Positions 35,725 through 44,634 of a DNA stretch of 64,000 nucleotides are shown piece by piece. The stretch's first letter is position 1. Each line of letters opens with the position of its first letter. The stretch comes from Siminovitchia thermophila (GTDB taxonomy: Bacteria > Bacillota > Bacilli > Bacillales > Bacillaceae_C). The stretch lies in NCBI RefSeq assembly GCF_016909185.1, contig NZ_JAFBFH010000012.1, positions 62,001 through 126,000 of the forward strand, given 5' to 3'. The translations under genes were made by a program, and so were the position numbers. The notes under the pieces are model-generated. The model saw only the letters and a program-made list of their open reading frames with translations, searched no databases and was not told the origin of the DNA.

Positions 35725-35952
35725 TCAGGCTTTCTTAATCCAAAATTTGAAAACACCATTTTCTTCTTCTTGTTTGAACAGTTCATGACCGCTAGATTTT
35801 GACCATGCGGTTAAATCGCTTTTGGATCCTTTATCCGTTGTATGGATTTCCAATATTTGTCCAGTCTCCAATTCATTCATCGCTTTTTTGGCTCTAACAA
35901 TCGGCATTGGGCAAGCTAATCCTTTTGCATCTAAAAACTTTGTTGTTTCCAT
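35725..35952 (-). CDS. yrkI: TusA-like sulfurtransferase (YrkI-like)
   Basis: 75 residues. The CPMP motif with the sulfur-carrying Cys at position 14 (GLACPMPIVRAKKAM) and the beta-sheet C-end match TusA/SirA proteins. It carries persulfide sulfur between the rhodanese and DsrE partners of this operon. Confidence 0.9.
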   Translation of the reverse strand: METTKFLDAKGLACPMPIVRAKKAMNELETGQILEIHTTDKGSKSDLTAWSKSSGHELFKQEEENGVFKFWIKKA

Positions 35953-35972
35953 TTGTCATTCCTCCTAATATA

Positions 35973-37100
35973 TTATCGAACCGCACAACGGTTTGGACCA
36001 ATTTCCATTTCTCGTTGTTTGTCAAGATCGGGAGTTATTTTTCCCATATTTGTTTCACGGATTTCCTGATAAGCATTTGGCTGGGGAGGCAAGTTCTCCG
36101 TTACCAGTTTCCTGAACTCTTCTTCACTTTCCACATTCAAACCATGATTTTCCGCAAAAAGGGTTCCCAACTTTTCGGAAACACTTCCATCTTCATTCAA
36201 TTCATCCATGATCATAAAGTGGGCGGGCAAAACAATCAGCTCTTCAGATAGGCTTCTATATCGCGAATACAAAGTTTCCCGAAGGTCGCTCACCCAGTCT
36301 TGGGCCAATCCCGCAAGGTCGGGTCTTCCGATTGAGTCTACAAATAGGATATCGCCTGACAATAAATATTGCCCATCTACGATAAAAGATGTAGATCCAA
36401 TCGTATGGCCGGGAGAATAAAGGGCATGGATATCTATTGCGGTATTGCCCACAGTAATCACGTTTCCATCTTCCAAAGGCTGATAATCAAACGTCACCTC
36501 TGCAGCATCCTTGGGCGGAAGCCAGTACAACGCTTCTGTCTGCTCTGAGATGGTTCTTCCTCCAGAAATATGATCGGCATGAAGATGAGTGTCGAGCACA
36601 TGAGTAATCTTCGCATCTTTGCTTTGCGCAAAATCAATGAACACATCTGCCATGCGGGTTGCATCGATAACTGCTGCTTCACCGTTGGAAATAACCATAT
36701 ATGACAAGCAGCCTTTTCCGATCCGGACAAATTGATACATTTCTCCGCCGCCTTTCAAGTCTCCGATTTTTACAGGCTCCAAATGTTCACTCCACGCCTT
36801 CATGCCACCTTGGAGGTATGATACGTCCAACCCTTGCTCTGACAACATTTCAGCAACCATGATTGATGACCCTTCTTTTGCACAAACAACCAAGACTTCT
36901 TTTTCTTTAGGAATTTTATCCAGAATGTCCTCCACACCATCAAGCAGTTCAAAATAAGGAATGTTTAGATGTGCAATATGTTTCCCTTCAATCTTCCAAT
37001 CCTTAAAATCACTTTCATTGCGGACATCCAAGATAAACAGATCCTCATTATTCAAAATTTTGTTTGTGACGTCCTTAGGTGTCATTGCTGTTACTGTCAT
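35973..37100 (-). CDS. yrkH: Rhodanese-metallo-beta-lactamase fusion (YrkH, CstB-like)
   Basis: 375 residues. The N-terminal rhodanese has Cys73 in VVCAKEGSS, and the metallo-beta-lactamase domain has the non-heme iron site [10 protein letters not shown] (H172, H174, D176, H177) and later SPGHTIGS and LPAH. S. aureus CstB has the same parts in another order (persulfide dioxygenase, pseudo-rhodanese, rhodanese). Predicted to oxidise low-molecular-weight persulfide to thiosulfate or sulfite. Confidence 0.87.
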   Translation of the reverse strand: MTVTAMTPKDVTNKILNNEDLFILDVRNESDFKDWKIEGKHIAHLNIPYFELLDGVEDILDKIPKEKEVLVVCAKEGSSIMVAEMLSEQGLDVSYLQGGMKAWSEHLEPVKIGDLKGGGEMYQFVRIGKGCLSYMVISNGEAAVIDATRMADVFIDFAQSKDAKITHVLDTHLHADHISGGRTISEQTEALYWLPPKDAAEVTFDYQPLEDGNVITVGNTAIDIHALYSPGHTIGSTSFIVDGQYLLSGDILFVDSIGRPDLAGLAQDWVSDLRETLYSRYRSLSEELIVLPAHFMIMDELNEDGSVSEKLGTLFAENHGLNVESEEEFRKLVTENLPPQPNAYQEIRETNMGKITPDLDKQREMEIGPNRCAVR

Positions 37101-37136
37101 TTTTACCCCTCCCGGTATATTTTTTATAAAAAAAAA

Positions 37137-37367
37137 CTACTTTCGCAATGTTGCCATAATGCTATTCGGATCAAATCCGATAATCCATTCGCCATTGATT
37201 TCGGTTTGCGGCACACCCATTTGTCCTGTCGTATTGATTAGTTTCTGCATTTGTGCAGGATCTTTTTCCACATTCACTTCATTAAAAATGATTCCTTTTT
37301 CTGACAAAAAGTTTTTTAGCATGACGCAATACGGGCATCTTGTCGTTGTATATATGGTGACAGACAT
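37137..37367 (-). CDS. Glutaredoxin-family protein
   Basis: 76 residues from MSVTIYTTTRCPYCVMLKNFL, with the CPYC active site and GVPQTEINGEWIIGFD as the cis-Pro/GSH-like segment. Bacilli lack glutathione, so bacilliredoxin-like or persulfide reductase use is likely. The start is set by GGAGGTC. It begins 2 nt after the TusA-rhodanese stop. Confidence 0.88.
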   Translation of the reverse strand: MSVTIYTTTRCPYCVMLKNFLSEKGIIFNEVNVEKDPAQMQKLINTTGQMGVPQTEINGEWIIGFDPNSIMATLRK

Positions 37368-37369
37368 GA

Positions 37370-37942
37370 TTATTGACCTCCTTCCGTTTCTCCGGTCCAT
37401 TTACTCATACCCGGTATGACATTAAAAACGTTGTGAAATCCTTTATCTTTCAACTTTTTCGCTGCCAAATCGCTACGGTTGCCTGTACGGCATATGACGA
37501 AAATATCCTGGTCTTTCCTTAGTTCATCCGCCCTTTCATCCAATTCTCCCATTGGAATAGAAACAGCTCCGGGGATATGGCAAGAGGCATATTCCACTGC
37601 TTCCCTTACATCGAGTACAACAATAGACTCATTGGCTTCCATTTTTTCTTTCAGCTCATCGTTGCTGGCAATATGGGGGTACTTTTTCCCATCTGCTTCG
37701 TCATGAGTATGCTTTTTGAGAAAATGCTTCAACACACCATTCTCTTCTAAAGTACCCAAGTATTGATGGCCTGTGCTTTCAGCCCAAGCTTTTATATCGG
37801 CTTGTGATCCTTTATCGGTCGCCTGAACCTCAAGTACCTTGCCGGGCTCCAATTGGTTGATCGCTTTTTTTGTTTTAACGATTGGCATTGGACATGCCAA
37901 TCCCTTTGCATCTAGGATGACATCTGCACTTATTTTATCCAT
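37370..37942 (-). CDS. yrkF: TusA-rhodanese fusion sulfurtransferase (YrkF)
   Basis: 190 residues. TusA domain first (CPMP with Cys17), then a rhodanese domain with active-site loop CRTGNRS. B. subtilis YrkF has this fusion. It would accept and pass on persulfide sulfur within one chain. GGAGG precedes the ATG. Confidence 0.92.
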   Translation of the reverse strand: MDKISADVILDAKGLACPMPIVKTKKAINQLEPGKVLEVQATDKGSQADIKAWAESTGHQYLGTLEENGVLKHFLKKHTHDEADGKKYPHIASNDELKEKMEANESIVVLDVREAVEYASCHIPGAVSIPMGELDERADELRKDQDIFVICRTGNRSDLAAKKLKDKGFHNVFNVIPGMSKWTGETEGGQ

Positions 37943-38023
37943 CCTTATACCTCCATTTGTATATTCAGCTTTCTAGCCGCCAAATCGTTGAAAAAGATAC
38001 TAACGAGAATATGGTTTATAGCA

Positions 38024-38503
38024 TTAAATAAACAGATTGACATGGCCGATTTCGGCATCCGCAAGATAGGCGGCAACACCTGCGTATTCAATTCCATCCA
38101 AGAGTTCCTCTTGCTGCAAGCCAAGTAAATCCATCGTCATCGTACACGCAACTAACTTAATGTCCTGCTCTTTAGCCATTTCAATTAATTGCGGAAGCGG
38201 AACGGCATTATGCTTTTTCATAATATTTTTGATCATTTTGGGACCAACCCCGGCAAAGTTCATTTTGGAAAGCCCCATCTGGTCGGCACCTCTTGGCATC
38301 ATCTTTCCAAACATTTTTTCCATAAACCCTTTCTTCACTGGAATGCTTTCTTCTTTTCTCAATGCATTCAACCCCCAAAAGGTATGAAAAATAGTTACCT
38401 CATGATCATACGCCGCCGCACCGTTGGCAATGATATAAGCTGCCATTGCTTTATCGTAATCGCCACTAAACAAAACGATCGTTGTTTTCTTCTTCTCCGT
38501 CAT
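38024..38503 (-). CDS. yrkE: DsrE/F-like protein (YrkE)
   Basis: 159 residues. TIVLFSGDYDKAMAAYIIANGAAAYDHEVTIFHTFWGLNALRK and the C-terminal KLVACTMTMDLLG with a conserved Cys are the DsrE-like DUF1641/YrkE type. Probable sulfur carrier working with TusA. It is the first structural gene after two CstR operators. Confidence 0.9.
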   Translation of the reverse strand: MTEKKKTTIVLFSGDYDKAMAAYIIANGAAAYDHEVTIFHTFWGLNALRKEESIPVKKGFMEKMFGKMMPRGADQMGLSKMNFAGVGPKMIKNIMKKHNAVPLPQLIEMAKEQDIKLVACTMTMDLLGLQQEELLDGIEYAGVAAYLADAEIGHVNLFI

Positions 38504-38522
38504 TGTTCACCCTCCAAACTAT

Positions 38523-38538
38523 ATACCCCAAAGGGTAT
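38523..38538. promoter_or_regulatory. CstR operator 1
   Basis: Perfect ATACCC-CAAA-GGGTAT, the known CstR/CsoR-type operator form, 20 nt upstream of yrkE. Confidence 0.85.
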
Positions 38539-38564
38539 TAATAGTCACAAAAAAATATTTACCT

Positions 38565-38580
38565 TTACCCCTATGGGTAT
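38565..38580. promoter_or_regulatory. CstR operator 2
   Basis: TTACCC-CTAT-GGGTAT, one mismatch, with its centre 42 bp from operator 1 (four helical turns). Confidence 0.75.
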
Positions 38581-38617
38581 TATAATCACAAATAAAAATG
38601 ATGTCAACCGTCTTTTT

Positions 38618-38884
38618 TTAACGGCTGCGCACCAACAAGTCGACTGCTTCTTTGACCAATGCTTCCGTATCCGCATCACCACTTGCCTTTGCCAATTGAA
38701 CACATTCAACCAAATTGGAACTGACGATGAGGCCGATGCTCCGGTCAATCGCAGATCTGGCTGCAGATAATTGGGTGATGACATCTTTGCAGTCTTTGTT
38801 TTCTTCCATCATCTTTAAAATCCCTCTTAACTGCCCTTCGATTCGCTTTACCCTGTTTTTTATCTGCGCATCATATTTCAACAT
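38618..38884 (-). CDS. cstR: CstR-type persulfide-sensing repressor (YrkD)
   Basis: 88 residues, all-helical CsoR family. Cys32 (KDCKDVI) and Cys61 (LVECVQ) match the two reactive cysteines of CstR. The His that binds copper in CsoR is replaced by Asn57, so it should sense persulfides and not Cu(I). GGAGGGAGT precedes the ATG at 38884. It is expected to repress itself and the yrk operon through the three operators seen here. Confidence 0.92.
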   Translation of the reverse strand: MLKYDAQIKNRVKRIEGQLRGILKMMEENKDCKDVITQLSAARSAIDRSIGLIVSSNLVECVQLAKASGDADTEALVKEAVDLLVRSR

Positions 38885-38932
38885 ACTCCCTCCTTCCAAA
38901 AATCATTTTTTATTGAACTTAATATTGATTAT

Positions 38933-38948
38933 ATACCTGCACGGGTAT
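38933..38948. promoter_or_regulatory. CstR operator 3, upstream of cstR
   Basis: ATACCT-GCAC-GGGTAT, one mismatch, about 50 nt before the cstR start; suggests autoregulation. Confidence 0.72.
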
Positions 38949-39532
38949 ATTGTCAAACAGCCATGCTTTATAACGGATACGTTTCGCGCTTTGGATTAAC
39001 ATTAAGGATAATAATCTCTGCGACAACAGCCTTGATAAGCTTTATCTCCACCTTCTATATATTCTTTCTTCAAACATTTTTCTCCAACGTACTAATACAG
39101 CTCCCTTTAGATTCCGAAATCGGATGATCTAGTTGAAACAAAAAAACTTTACTCGTTTTTGCAAGAGGAGTTACCATTGCATTATTTGCATGCTCGGCTC
39201 ATCTTCCCTACGAGAAAAAATTACTTCCGTTCTCCTTTGTTTAAAAAATGGTATTCACAGCTTAAAACGTTAATCTTTTGAAGCTTTCGAGAATATTAAC
39301 TTCAATTATTCCATTGCTCGTAGCAATCTCCCCTTCAAACAATGGAAGAAAAGCAATGACGATTACTTAGCTTCTACAACCAGTCCAATCATCATTGCTC
39401 CTCACTTCATGCTCGCTATCCGATCAATCCGGCGTCTAAGATCACTTTATCACTCTTGATTGTCATTGCGTATAAATCGGCCCTTATCTTCATCGAAATA
39501 GCCGTGACCCGGCCTTTACCCGACTTTATAAA
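38949..39532. other. ~580-nt AT-rich gap
   Basis: I see no gene, RNA or repeat here; only short frames without ribosome sites. Confidence 0.4.
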
Positions 39533-40669
39533 TCAAGAAATGTATTGAGTGAACGACGTTCGCTTTTCCCAGTTTTCGTACCATCTTTGAATATCTTCCC
39601 TGGGAAGAGTTCCATATTCCTCTTGCAACATTTTCTTTAAGTGCGTATATTCTTTTTTCACCGAATCGCGTTTCTTTAATGCATCATACAACTGCATCAG
39701 CATGAAATAACTATCTTCTTCAAGTGGCTGAATCTTTTGCACACGCAAATAAAGCAAGATGGCTTCAGTATAATCTTCATTAAAGATAAAATAATCCGCC
39801 AACCGTTTGATATGGCTTAACCAAATCACTCTTAACCGCTTTCGTTCATTATCAGCCCACAAATAATCATCTTTGTCAAAGTAATCGCCTTTATACAAAT
39901 CAAGTGTTTTTATGTACTCTGGAAGCGTTTCTCTTGTCAAAAACGATAACCTTTTCATTCCGTTTTCCCATTCTTCAACATCTACACGCACATCATTTAG
40001 TTCCAGCTTATAGCTATTTTCGGAACTAATAATTTTAATCGGGAAGTCAATGGATTTCAAAGTCTTCCGAATTTGATAGACAGTAGAATAAAGTTGGGTG
40101 AATCCATCTTTCCAACCGGCATTCGGCCAAAAGTATTCCAGCAGTACATCCTTGCGTACAAATTGCTCGCGATGATGTATCAAATAAGCAAACAATTCCC
40201 GAGCTTTCGTTGTTCTCCAATAAACATCTATCATTTCGGGTTTTTTTCCGTCCATTTTAAAATGAAGTTTATTAAAACAACAAACCATCGGTGAAGCAGC
40301 TGTTTTTTTTCCAGTCAATTCCAACAGTTGATCAATCGTTTTAAGCAATCGTTTCTGCCGAATCGGTTTTACGATATAATCCGCAGCATTGATTTCAAAT
40401 GCATCTACTGCGTATTCATTATGTGCTGTTACGAAAACAATCTTGACACTTGGCATCAACCTTTGAATTTTCTTCGCTAAATCCATCCCGCTTATTTCAG
40501 GCATTTCGATATCGAGAAAAACAGCATCAGGGTGGTTTTTTGTTATTTCTTCCAACCCTTTATAGGCATCATTGTATTTCCCGATAATTTCAATTCCACC
40601 GATTTCATCCAACTTTTTCTCCAAGAACTCTAGAGCCAATGATTCGTCATCAATAAGTATTACTCTCAA
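39533..40669 (-). CDS. Response regulator with BTAD/SARP-type output
   Basis: 378 residues from a TTG at 40669 preceded by AGAGGGGG. Receiver domain residues 1-120: D7/D8, phosphoacceptor D53 in AVFLDIEMPE and Lys in IVKP. Then a winged-helix (TKARELFAYLIHHREQFVRKDVLLEYFWP) and a helical TPR-like BTAD region to the end. No histidine kinase gene is adjacent. The next genes on the strand upstream belong to the pilus locus, about 0.8 kb away, so it may control that locus. Function inferred only from domains and place. Confidence 0.85.
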   Translation of the reverse strand: MRVILIDDESLALEFLEKKLDEIGGIEIIGKYNDAYKGLEEITKNHPDAVFLDIEMPEISGMDLAKKIQRLMPSVKIVFVTAHNEYAVDAFEINAADYIVKPIRQKRLLKTIDQLLELTGKKTAASPMVCCFNKLHFKMDGKKPEMIDVYWRTTKARELFAYLIHHREQFVRKDVLLEYFWPNAGWKDGFTQLYSTVYQIRKTLKSIDFPIKIISSENSYKLELNDVRVDVEEWENGMKRLSFLTRETLPEYIKTLDLYKGDYFDKDDYLWADNERKRLRVIWLSHIKRLADYFIFNEDYTEAILLYLRVQKIQPLEEDSYFMLMQLYDALKKRDSVKKEYTHLKKMLQEEYGTLPREDIQRWYENWEKRTSFTQYIS

Positions 40670-41252
40670 GCAAAATGTACCCCCTCTAATTATATAGTAC
40701 TTTTTTACCATATCAATATACCCATTTTTATCCAAAATGAAACTTTAGACCTACTTTTGTGAGTCTGAGATTGGGTGACATATCATGAATCACTAGCAAT
40801 ACACTAGTTATTTTTGAACTTCCGTATAAGTTCTTTTGAAAAAGTGTCAAACAGATAAAATCCCTATTGCGCATCACATTTTCTATTTGCGTTAAACATG
40901 TACGGGTAGACTAAGGAACGACGATAGTAAAAAAGTTGGGTGGTTGGATGACCTAAGTAACTTGTGGAGATCAAACATTGTGATAGTATAAACGAAACGG
41001 TTAACAAAGTTGAATGTATTTGGATCAACTTACATGATTTGTCCGGTTGAACAGACAACAAGAAAACGCAGCTTCGGCTCACCCGTTAGCAAACGAATTG
41101 GAAGCCTGCATATTGTAAGAGTTCGACACTTTTCCGGGAAAAAAAGTTGCCGCTGTTCAATTGTGCCCAAGTTTTTTAAAGAGCTTCTCATCATTGATTA
41201 GATGCAGGAGCTTCAACTCTTAGAACTGGGCATTTTTGTTATAAGGAGGGTT
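40670..41252. other. ~580-nt gap, upstream of the response regulator
   Basis: No supported gene. The right part probably belongs to the end of an IS200/IS605-type element (see next feature). Confidence 0.35.
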
Positions 41253-41363
41253 GTGTCCACAAAACCCTTTAACTATGAAAAAAGTAATGAATACACATCA
41301 TTGCGAACTGTCTACCACCTCCATTGTAAAGTATTTTTTTTTGTTATACTAGTAAAATATTGA
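41253..41363 (+). pseudogene. IS200/IS605 TnpA fragment (N-terminal end)
   Basis: GTG start with AAGGAGGG upstream; reads VSTKPFNYEKSNEYTSLRTV then YHLHCK before stopping after 36 codons. The RTVYHLHC stretch is the beginning of the Y1 transposase fold. The HUH catalytic part is lost. Recognition is from pattern only. Confidence 0.45.
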
Positions 41364-41458
41364 ATATTTTTATTATTGCGAATTGATATTATTGCTTTGG
41401 AACAAGCCAAAATCAACCATTTCTCCTGGGTTTAATGATGTCCTCGGGCGGTAGCATC

Positions 41459-42139
41459 TTACTGATCCCGCTCACCTTGGATCAACAATCGCTGATAATC
41501 ATAGCGATAAGGATGACACGTTAATAACGTCGCCAAATCCCTATTTTCTTCCACTTCCAAAGAGTCCGTTTCGTGGGGCTCAATCACCTCTTGATTAAAT
41601 ACACGGTAGGTTAATGTTTCGTTCATCGTATGAATGTAAAATACATCGCCGTCATGCAGTTCATCTATATTTCGAAACATCGCTTTTGTTCCCATTCCAC
41701 GATGGCCGGCCAATACGGTATGTGTATTTTCCCCGCCAAGCGGCAATGAAGAACCTTCCACTTGGCCAATTCCTTTGCTTAACACTTCCTCTGATGAACC
41801 TAAATAGATCGGTATCACTAATTTGAGCTTCGGTATTTCAATGGCTCCAAAAATATCATCATTGCCAAAACCGAGGCATTCATTGAATGCTGTCAACTTT
41901 TCTTGATTGTCCCCCCACGGATCACGAAAGCCATCCAAATCATAATAGATTTCTTTATTACACTTTTGAGCCCGTGCCATCAATTCATTAATCTCGTCAT
42001 CCGATAAATGGTCCAATCCGCTTTGAAAGTTCTCCACCTGACTCTTTTGCAGATAGCCATTGACGAGTTGCGCGATATGCGGGTAACCCAAAATAAGGAG
42101 GCCAATAAGAAATAAGAACATAATACCTTTATGTTTCAT
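41459..42139 (-). CDS. Class C sortase (second of pair)
   Basis: 226 residues starting MKHKGIMFLFLIGLLILGYP, one N-terminal membrane helix. Lid motif DPW in GFRDPWGDN; catalytic His in LAGHRG, Cys in LLTCHPY and Arg in QRLLIQG. Polymerises pilin by joining the LPXTG Thr to the pilin-motif Lys. It has no C-terminal helix. The start overlaps the end of the first sortase, after GGAGGCG. Confidence 0.9.
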   Translation of the reverse strand: MKHKGIMFLFLIGLLILGYPHIAQLVNGYLQKSQVENFQSGLDHLSDDEINELMARAQKCNKEIYYDLDGFRDPWGDNQEKLTAFNECLGFGNDDIFGAIEIPKLKLVIPIYLGSSEEVLSKGIGQVEGSSLPLGGENTHTVLAGHRGMGTKAMFRNIDELHDGDVFYIHTMNETLTYRVFNQEVIEPHETDSLEVEENRDLATLLTCHPYRYDYQRLLIQGERDQ

Positions 42140-42956
42140 CGGTCGCCTCCTTCTTCTTTTTCCTTCGGTAAATAAAGTAAATAAGGGAAAGAAGAACGAG
42201 AGCTGCCAGCACATACACATATACAGGTACCCCGTCGTTTTCACTTGCTTGTTTTTCCTCTGGAGAATAAGGTACACGTTTCCCCTTCACCAACAACCGG
42301 TGTGTATTGACCATATATGGTTCACACGTCAGCAAGGTGACGATATCTTCATCCTGCTTCATTTGCAGCCAGTCTGTTTCATGCGGCAGCACGATGTCAA
42401 CATCAAACACTTCATAGGCCATTTTTTCATCAAGCACTTGGATAAAAAATTTGTCGCCAAACGCTAAAGAATCCAAATTTCGAAACAGCTTTGAAGTAGG
42501 CAGCCCCCGGTGGGCCGTTAAAACGCTATGTGTCCCCGCTTTCCCTGTAGGTAAGGAAGAGTTTTCCAAATGGCCTACCCCTTTCGATAAAACCTCTTCG
42601 CTTGTGCCATGGTATATGGGAAGCTGGATATTGATTTTAGGAATGTCTATGCTGCCGATGGCGGGCCCAACATTCAAGGCATCATAATAACTGTTATTCC
42701 CGCGTCTTTCATCCGATTTGGCATCTTCCGAAAAAGGGTCCACAAAATCCAATTGTGAATCGGCTAATTCTTCGTTATGTTGATCGGCTTTCTTCTTTTC
42801 CGCCTCTATTTGTTCCTTATCCATCTTTTTTACTTTATCGCTATAGCCATGGACAACGGATTGGTGCACTTGTGTAGATAAAATATTACTTATCATAGGA
42901 TAGGAAAAAATGCCTAATCCAATAAAAAATATGGCTATGACAATTGCTTTTTTCAT
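42129..42956 (-). CDS. Class C sortase (first of pair)
   Basis: 275 residues. N-terminal helix; lid motif DPF in FVDPFSED; His in LTAHRG, Cys in LLTCEPY and Arg in HRLLVKG; C-terminal membrane helix (VYVYVLAALVLLSLIYFIY). Downstream of the backbone pilin by about 90 nt. The two-helix topology is that of pilus-polymerising sortases. Confidence 0.92.
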   Translation of the reverse strand: MKKAIVIAIFFIGLGIFSYPMISNILSTQVHQSVVHGYSDKVKKMDKEQIEAEKKKADQHNEELADSQLDFVDPFSEDAKSDERRGNNSYYDALNVGPAIGSIDIPKINIQLPIYHGTSEEVLSKGVGHLENSSLPTGKAGTHSVLTAHRGLPTSKLFRNLDSLAFGDKFFIQVLDEKMAYEVFDVDIVLPHETDWLQMKQDEDIVTLLTCEPYMVNTHRLLVKGKRVPYSPEEKQASENDGVPVYVYVLAALVLLSLIYFIYRRKKKKEATDET

Positions 42957-43045
42957 CGCTTTCCCGTCCTATCGTAAATAAATTTTATTTTGGCATTAAC
43001 AAATAAATGGGAGAGAAATCATTCCCTCTCCCACTTATTACGCTT

Positions 43046-44623
43046 TTAACCTACTTCAGCACCCGATTTTCTACGACGTACATAAAGAACGAATGCCGTA
43101 ACCATCAATGCCAATCCGATAAGCGTAAACAGAGTTGTACCGATACCGCCTGTTGTTGGCAGCTCCCAATCTGTTTTGGAGTTATCGACCGTGATCGTTT
43201 GCTCATGGTTGCTTTTATCAACTGTAACGTCAATCGGCTTTGTTAATTTACGGTAACCTTCCGGCGCTTTTGTTTCTACTAGTTGATATTTCCCGTAGTC
43301 AAGCTCCTTGAAAGAAAGCTCCCCATTATCATTCGTTACACCGCTTTTGATCACATTACCTTCTAAATCGCGAAGTTCAAATTCCGCACCCGCCAGTCTT
43401 TTTTGAGAAGACTTATCTTGCTTAATGACTGTCAAATAACCCGCTGTCGGATTAACAGGTGTTTCATCCGTTTCTTTATGCCCGTCATTTCCATGCTGAT
43501 TTTCAAAGTCGATGATCGCTTTGTTATTAATCACTTCATTAGGCGGCGCATCTTCTGCGATTTTTGCCTTGAAAGAAATTTTCATTTCTTTCACGCCTTC
43601 AAGTGCGGCGAAATTGTGCACTGTCCATTTCAATGTTTGGCCGTTTTGCTCAAATGTCAGGGCGGATGGATCAACACCTTCAACCGTCCAGCTCCCATCG
43701 ACGTAAGATAATCTGTCATCCAACACGTCCGTAATTACAAATTGTTTGTATTTGTGAATATCGCCAGGGAGTGTGTTTGTAATCGTATAAGTGACTTCTT
43801 CTCCACGGTTCATATCACTTTCATCGACTTCTTTTTTCGGTTCGGGAGATTTATAGTTATCAATATTGACCTCTACAATTTCCCCTGTTGTTGTTCCATC
43901 TTCTTCAAATTTCCCGCTGTTTTGAATAGAGAACGGGACATTTTGGCTGCCTAATACATAGCCGTCTTTTGTCGCGACTTCTTTAAAGAAATAGTCGCCA
44001 TAGGCAAGACCATCAATGCGAATTTTTCCATCTGCGTCTGTTGTGAAAGTACCTTCCACTTGTGTGCCGTCTTTGTGATAAAGTTCAAATACCACGCCAT
44101 CTAATGCTTTATTCGTGTCACCATCCACTTTCGTCAGCTCAACAGCTCCGCGGATTGTTTCGTTTTTCGGATAAATGTGAACATCATAGTTTAACGTGGA
44201 TCCGTCTTTACTTGTCATCGGAATATCGACATAAAACGTATCCGGATTTAAATTGACATGATCTGGACCACCCGTTTCAACAACTGAATAACGGCCCAAA
44301 GGCAATTCTTGTGTTACCTCGCCATTTTCATTAGTCGTTAACGTATATTCCGCCCCATCGCTTACTTCAGTCCAATTTTCTCCATCATAAGAATGTGTTT
44401 GTTTTACTTTGTATACAACTCCTGGCAACGGCTTTCCTTTAGGATTTTGGCCAGAAGAGCCATCTGGTTCGCCCTGTTCAGTGCCAGGCTCCTGCTCATA
44501 CTTATGAATCGTTAATGTCCCCGACGTCCGGTCTTCTGCACTGGCAAATCCTGTCGGCAGAAGTAAGCCAAAGATAAGTAATGCGGTTAATATTCTATAA
44601 AACCCCGATACTGTTTTTCTCAT
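43046..44623 (-). CDS. Sortase-assembled backbone pilin (SpaA/CnaB type)
   Basis: 525 residues. Signal peptide (about 1-29, cut near SAE). Pilin motif YPKN at 151-154, whose Lys forms the inter-subunit isopeptide bond. CnaB domains with E-box YQLVETKAPEGY. Cell-wall sorting signal LPTTG at 488-492, then a hydrophobic helix and RRRK. ATG after GGGGGAAA. All marks of a major pilin are present; the following sortases act on it. Confidence 0.93.
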   Translation of the reverse strand: MRKTVSGFYRILTALLIFGLLLPTGFASAEDRTSGTLTIHKYEQEPGTEQGEPDGSSGQNPKGKPLPGVVYKVKQTHSYDGENWTEVSDGAEYTLTTNENGEVTQELPLGRYSVVETGGPDHVNLNPDTFYVDIPMTSKDGSTLNYDVHIYPKNETIRGAVELTKVDGDTNKALDGVVFELYHKDGTQVEGTFTTDADGKIRIDGLAYGDYFFKEVATKDGYVLGSQNVPFSIQNSGKFEEDGTTTGEIVEVNIDNYKSPEPKKEVDESDMNRGEEVTYTITNTLPGDIHKYKQFVITDVLDDRLSYVDGSWTVEGVDPSALTFEQNGQTLKWTVHNFAALEGVKEMKISFKAKIAEDAPPNEVINNKAIIDFENQHGNDGHKETDETPVNPTAGYLTVIKQDKSSQKRLAGAEFELRDLEGNVIKSGVTNDNGELSFKELDYGKYQLVETKAPEGYRKLTKPIDVTVDKSNHEQTITVDNSKTDWELPTTGGIGTTLFTLIGLALMVTAFVLYVRRRKSGAEVG

Positions 44624-44634
44624 GTTATTTCCCC

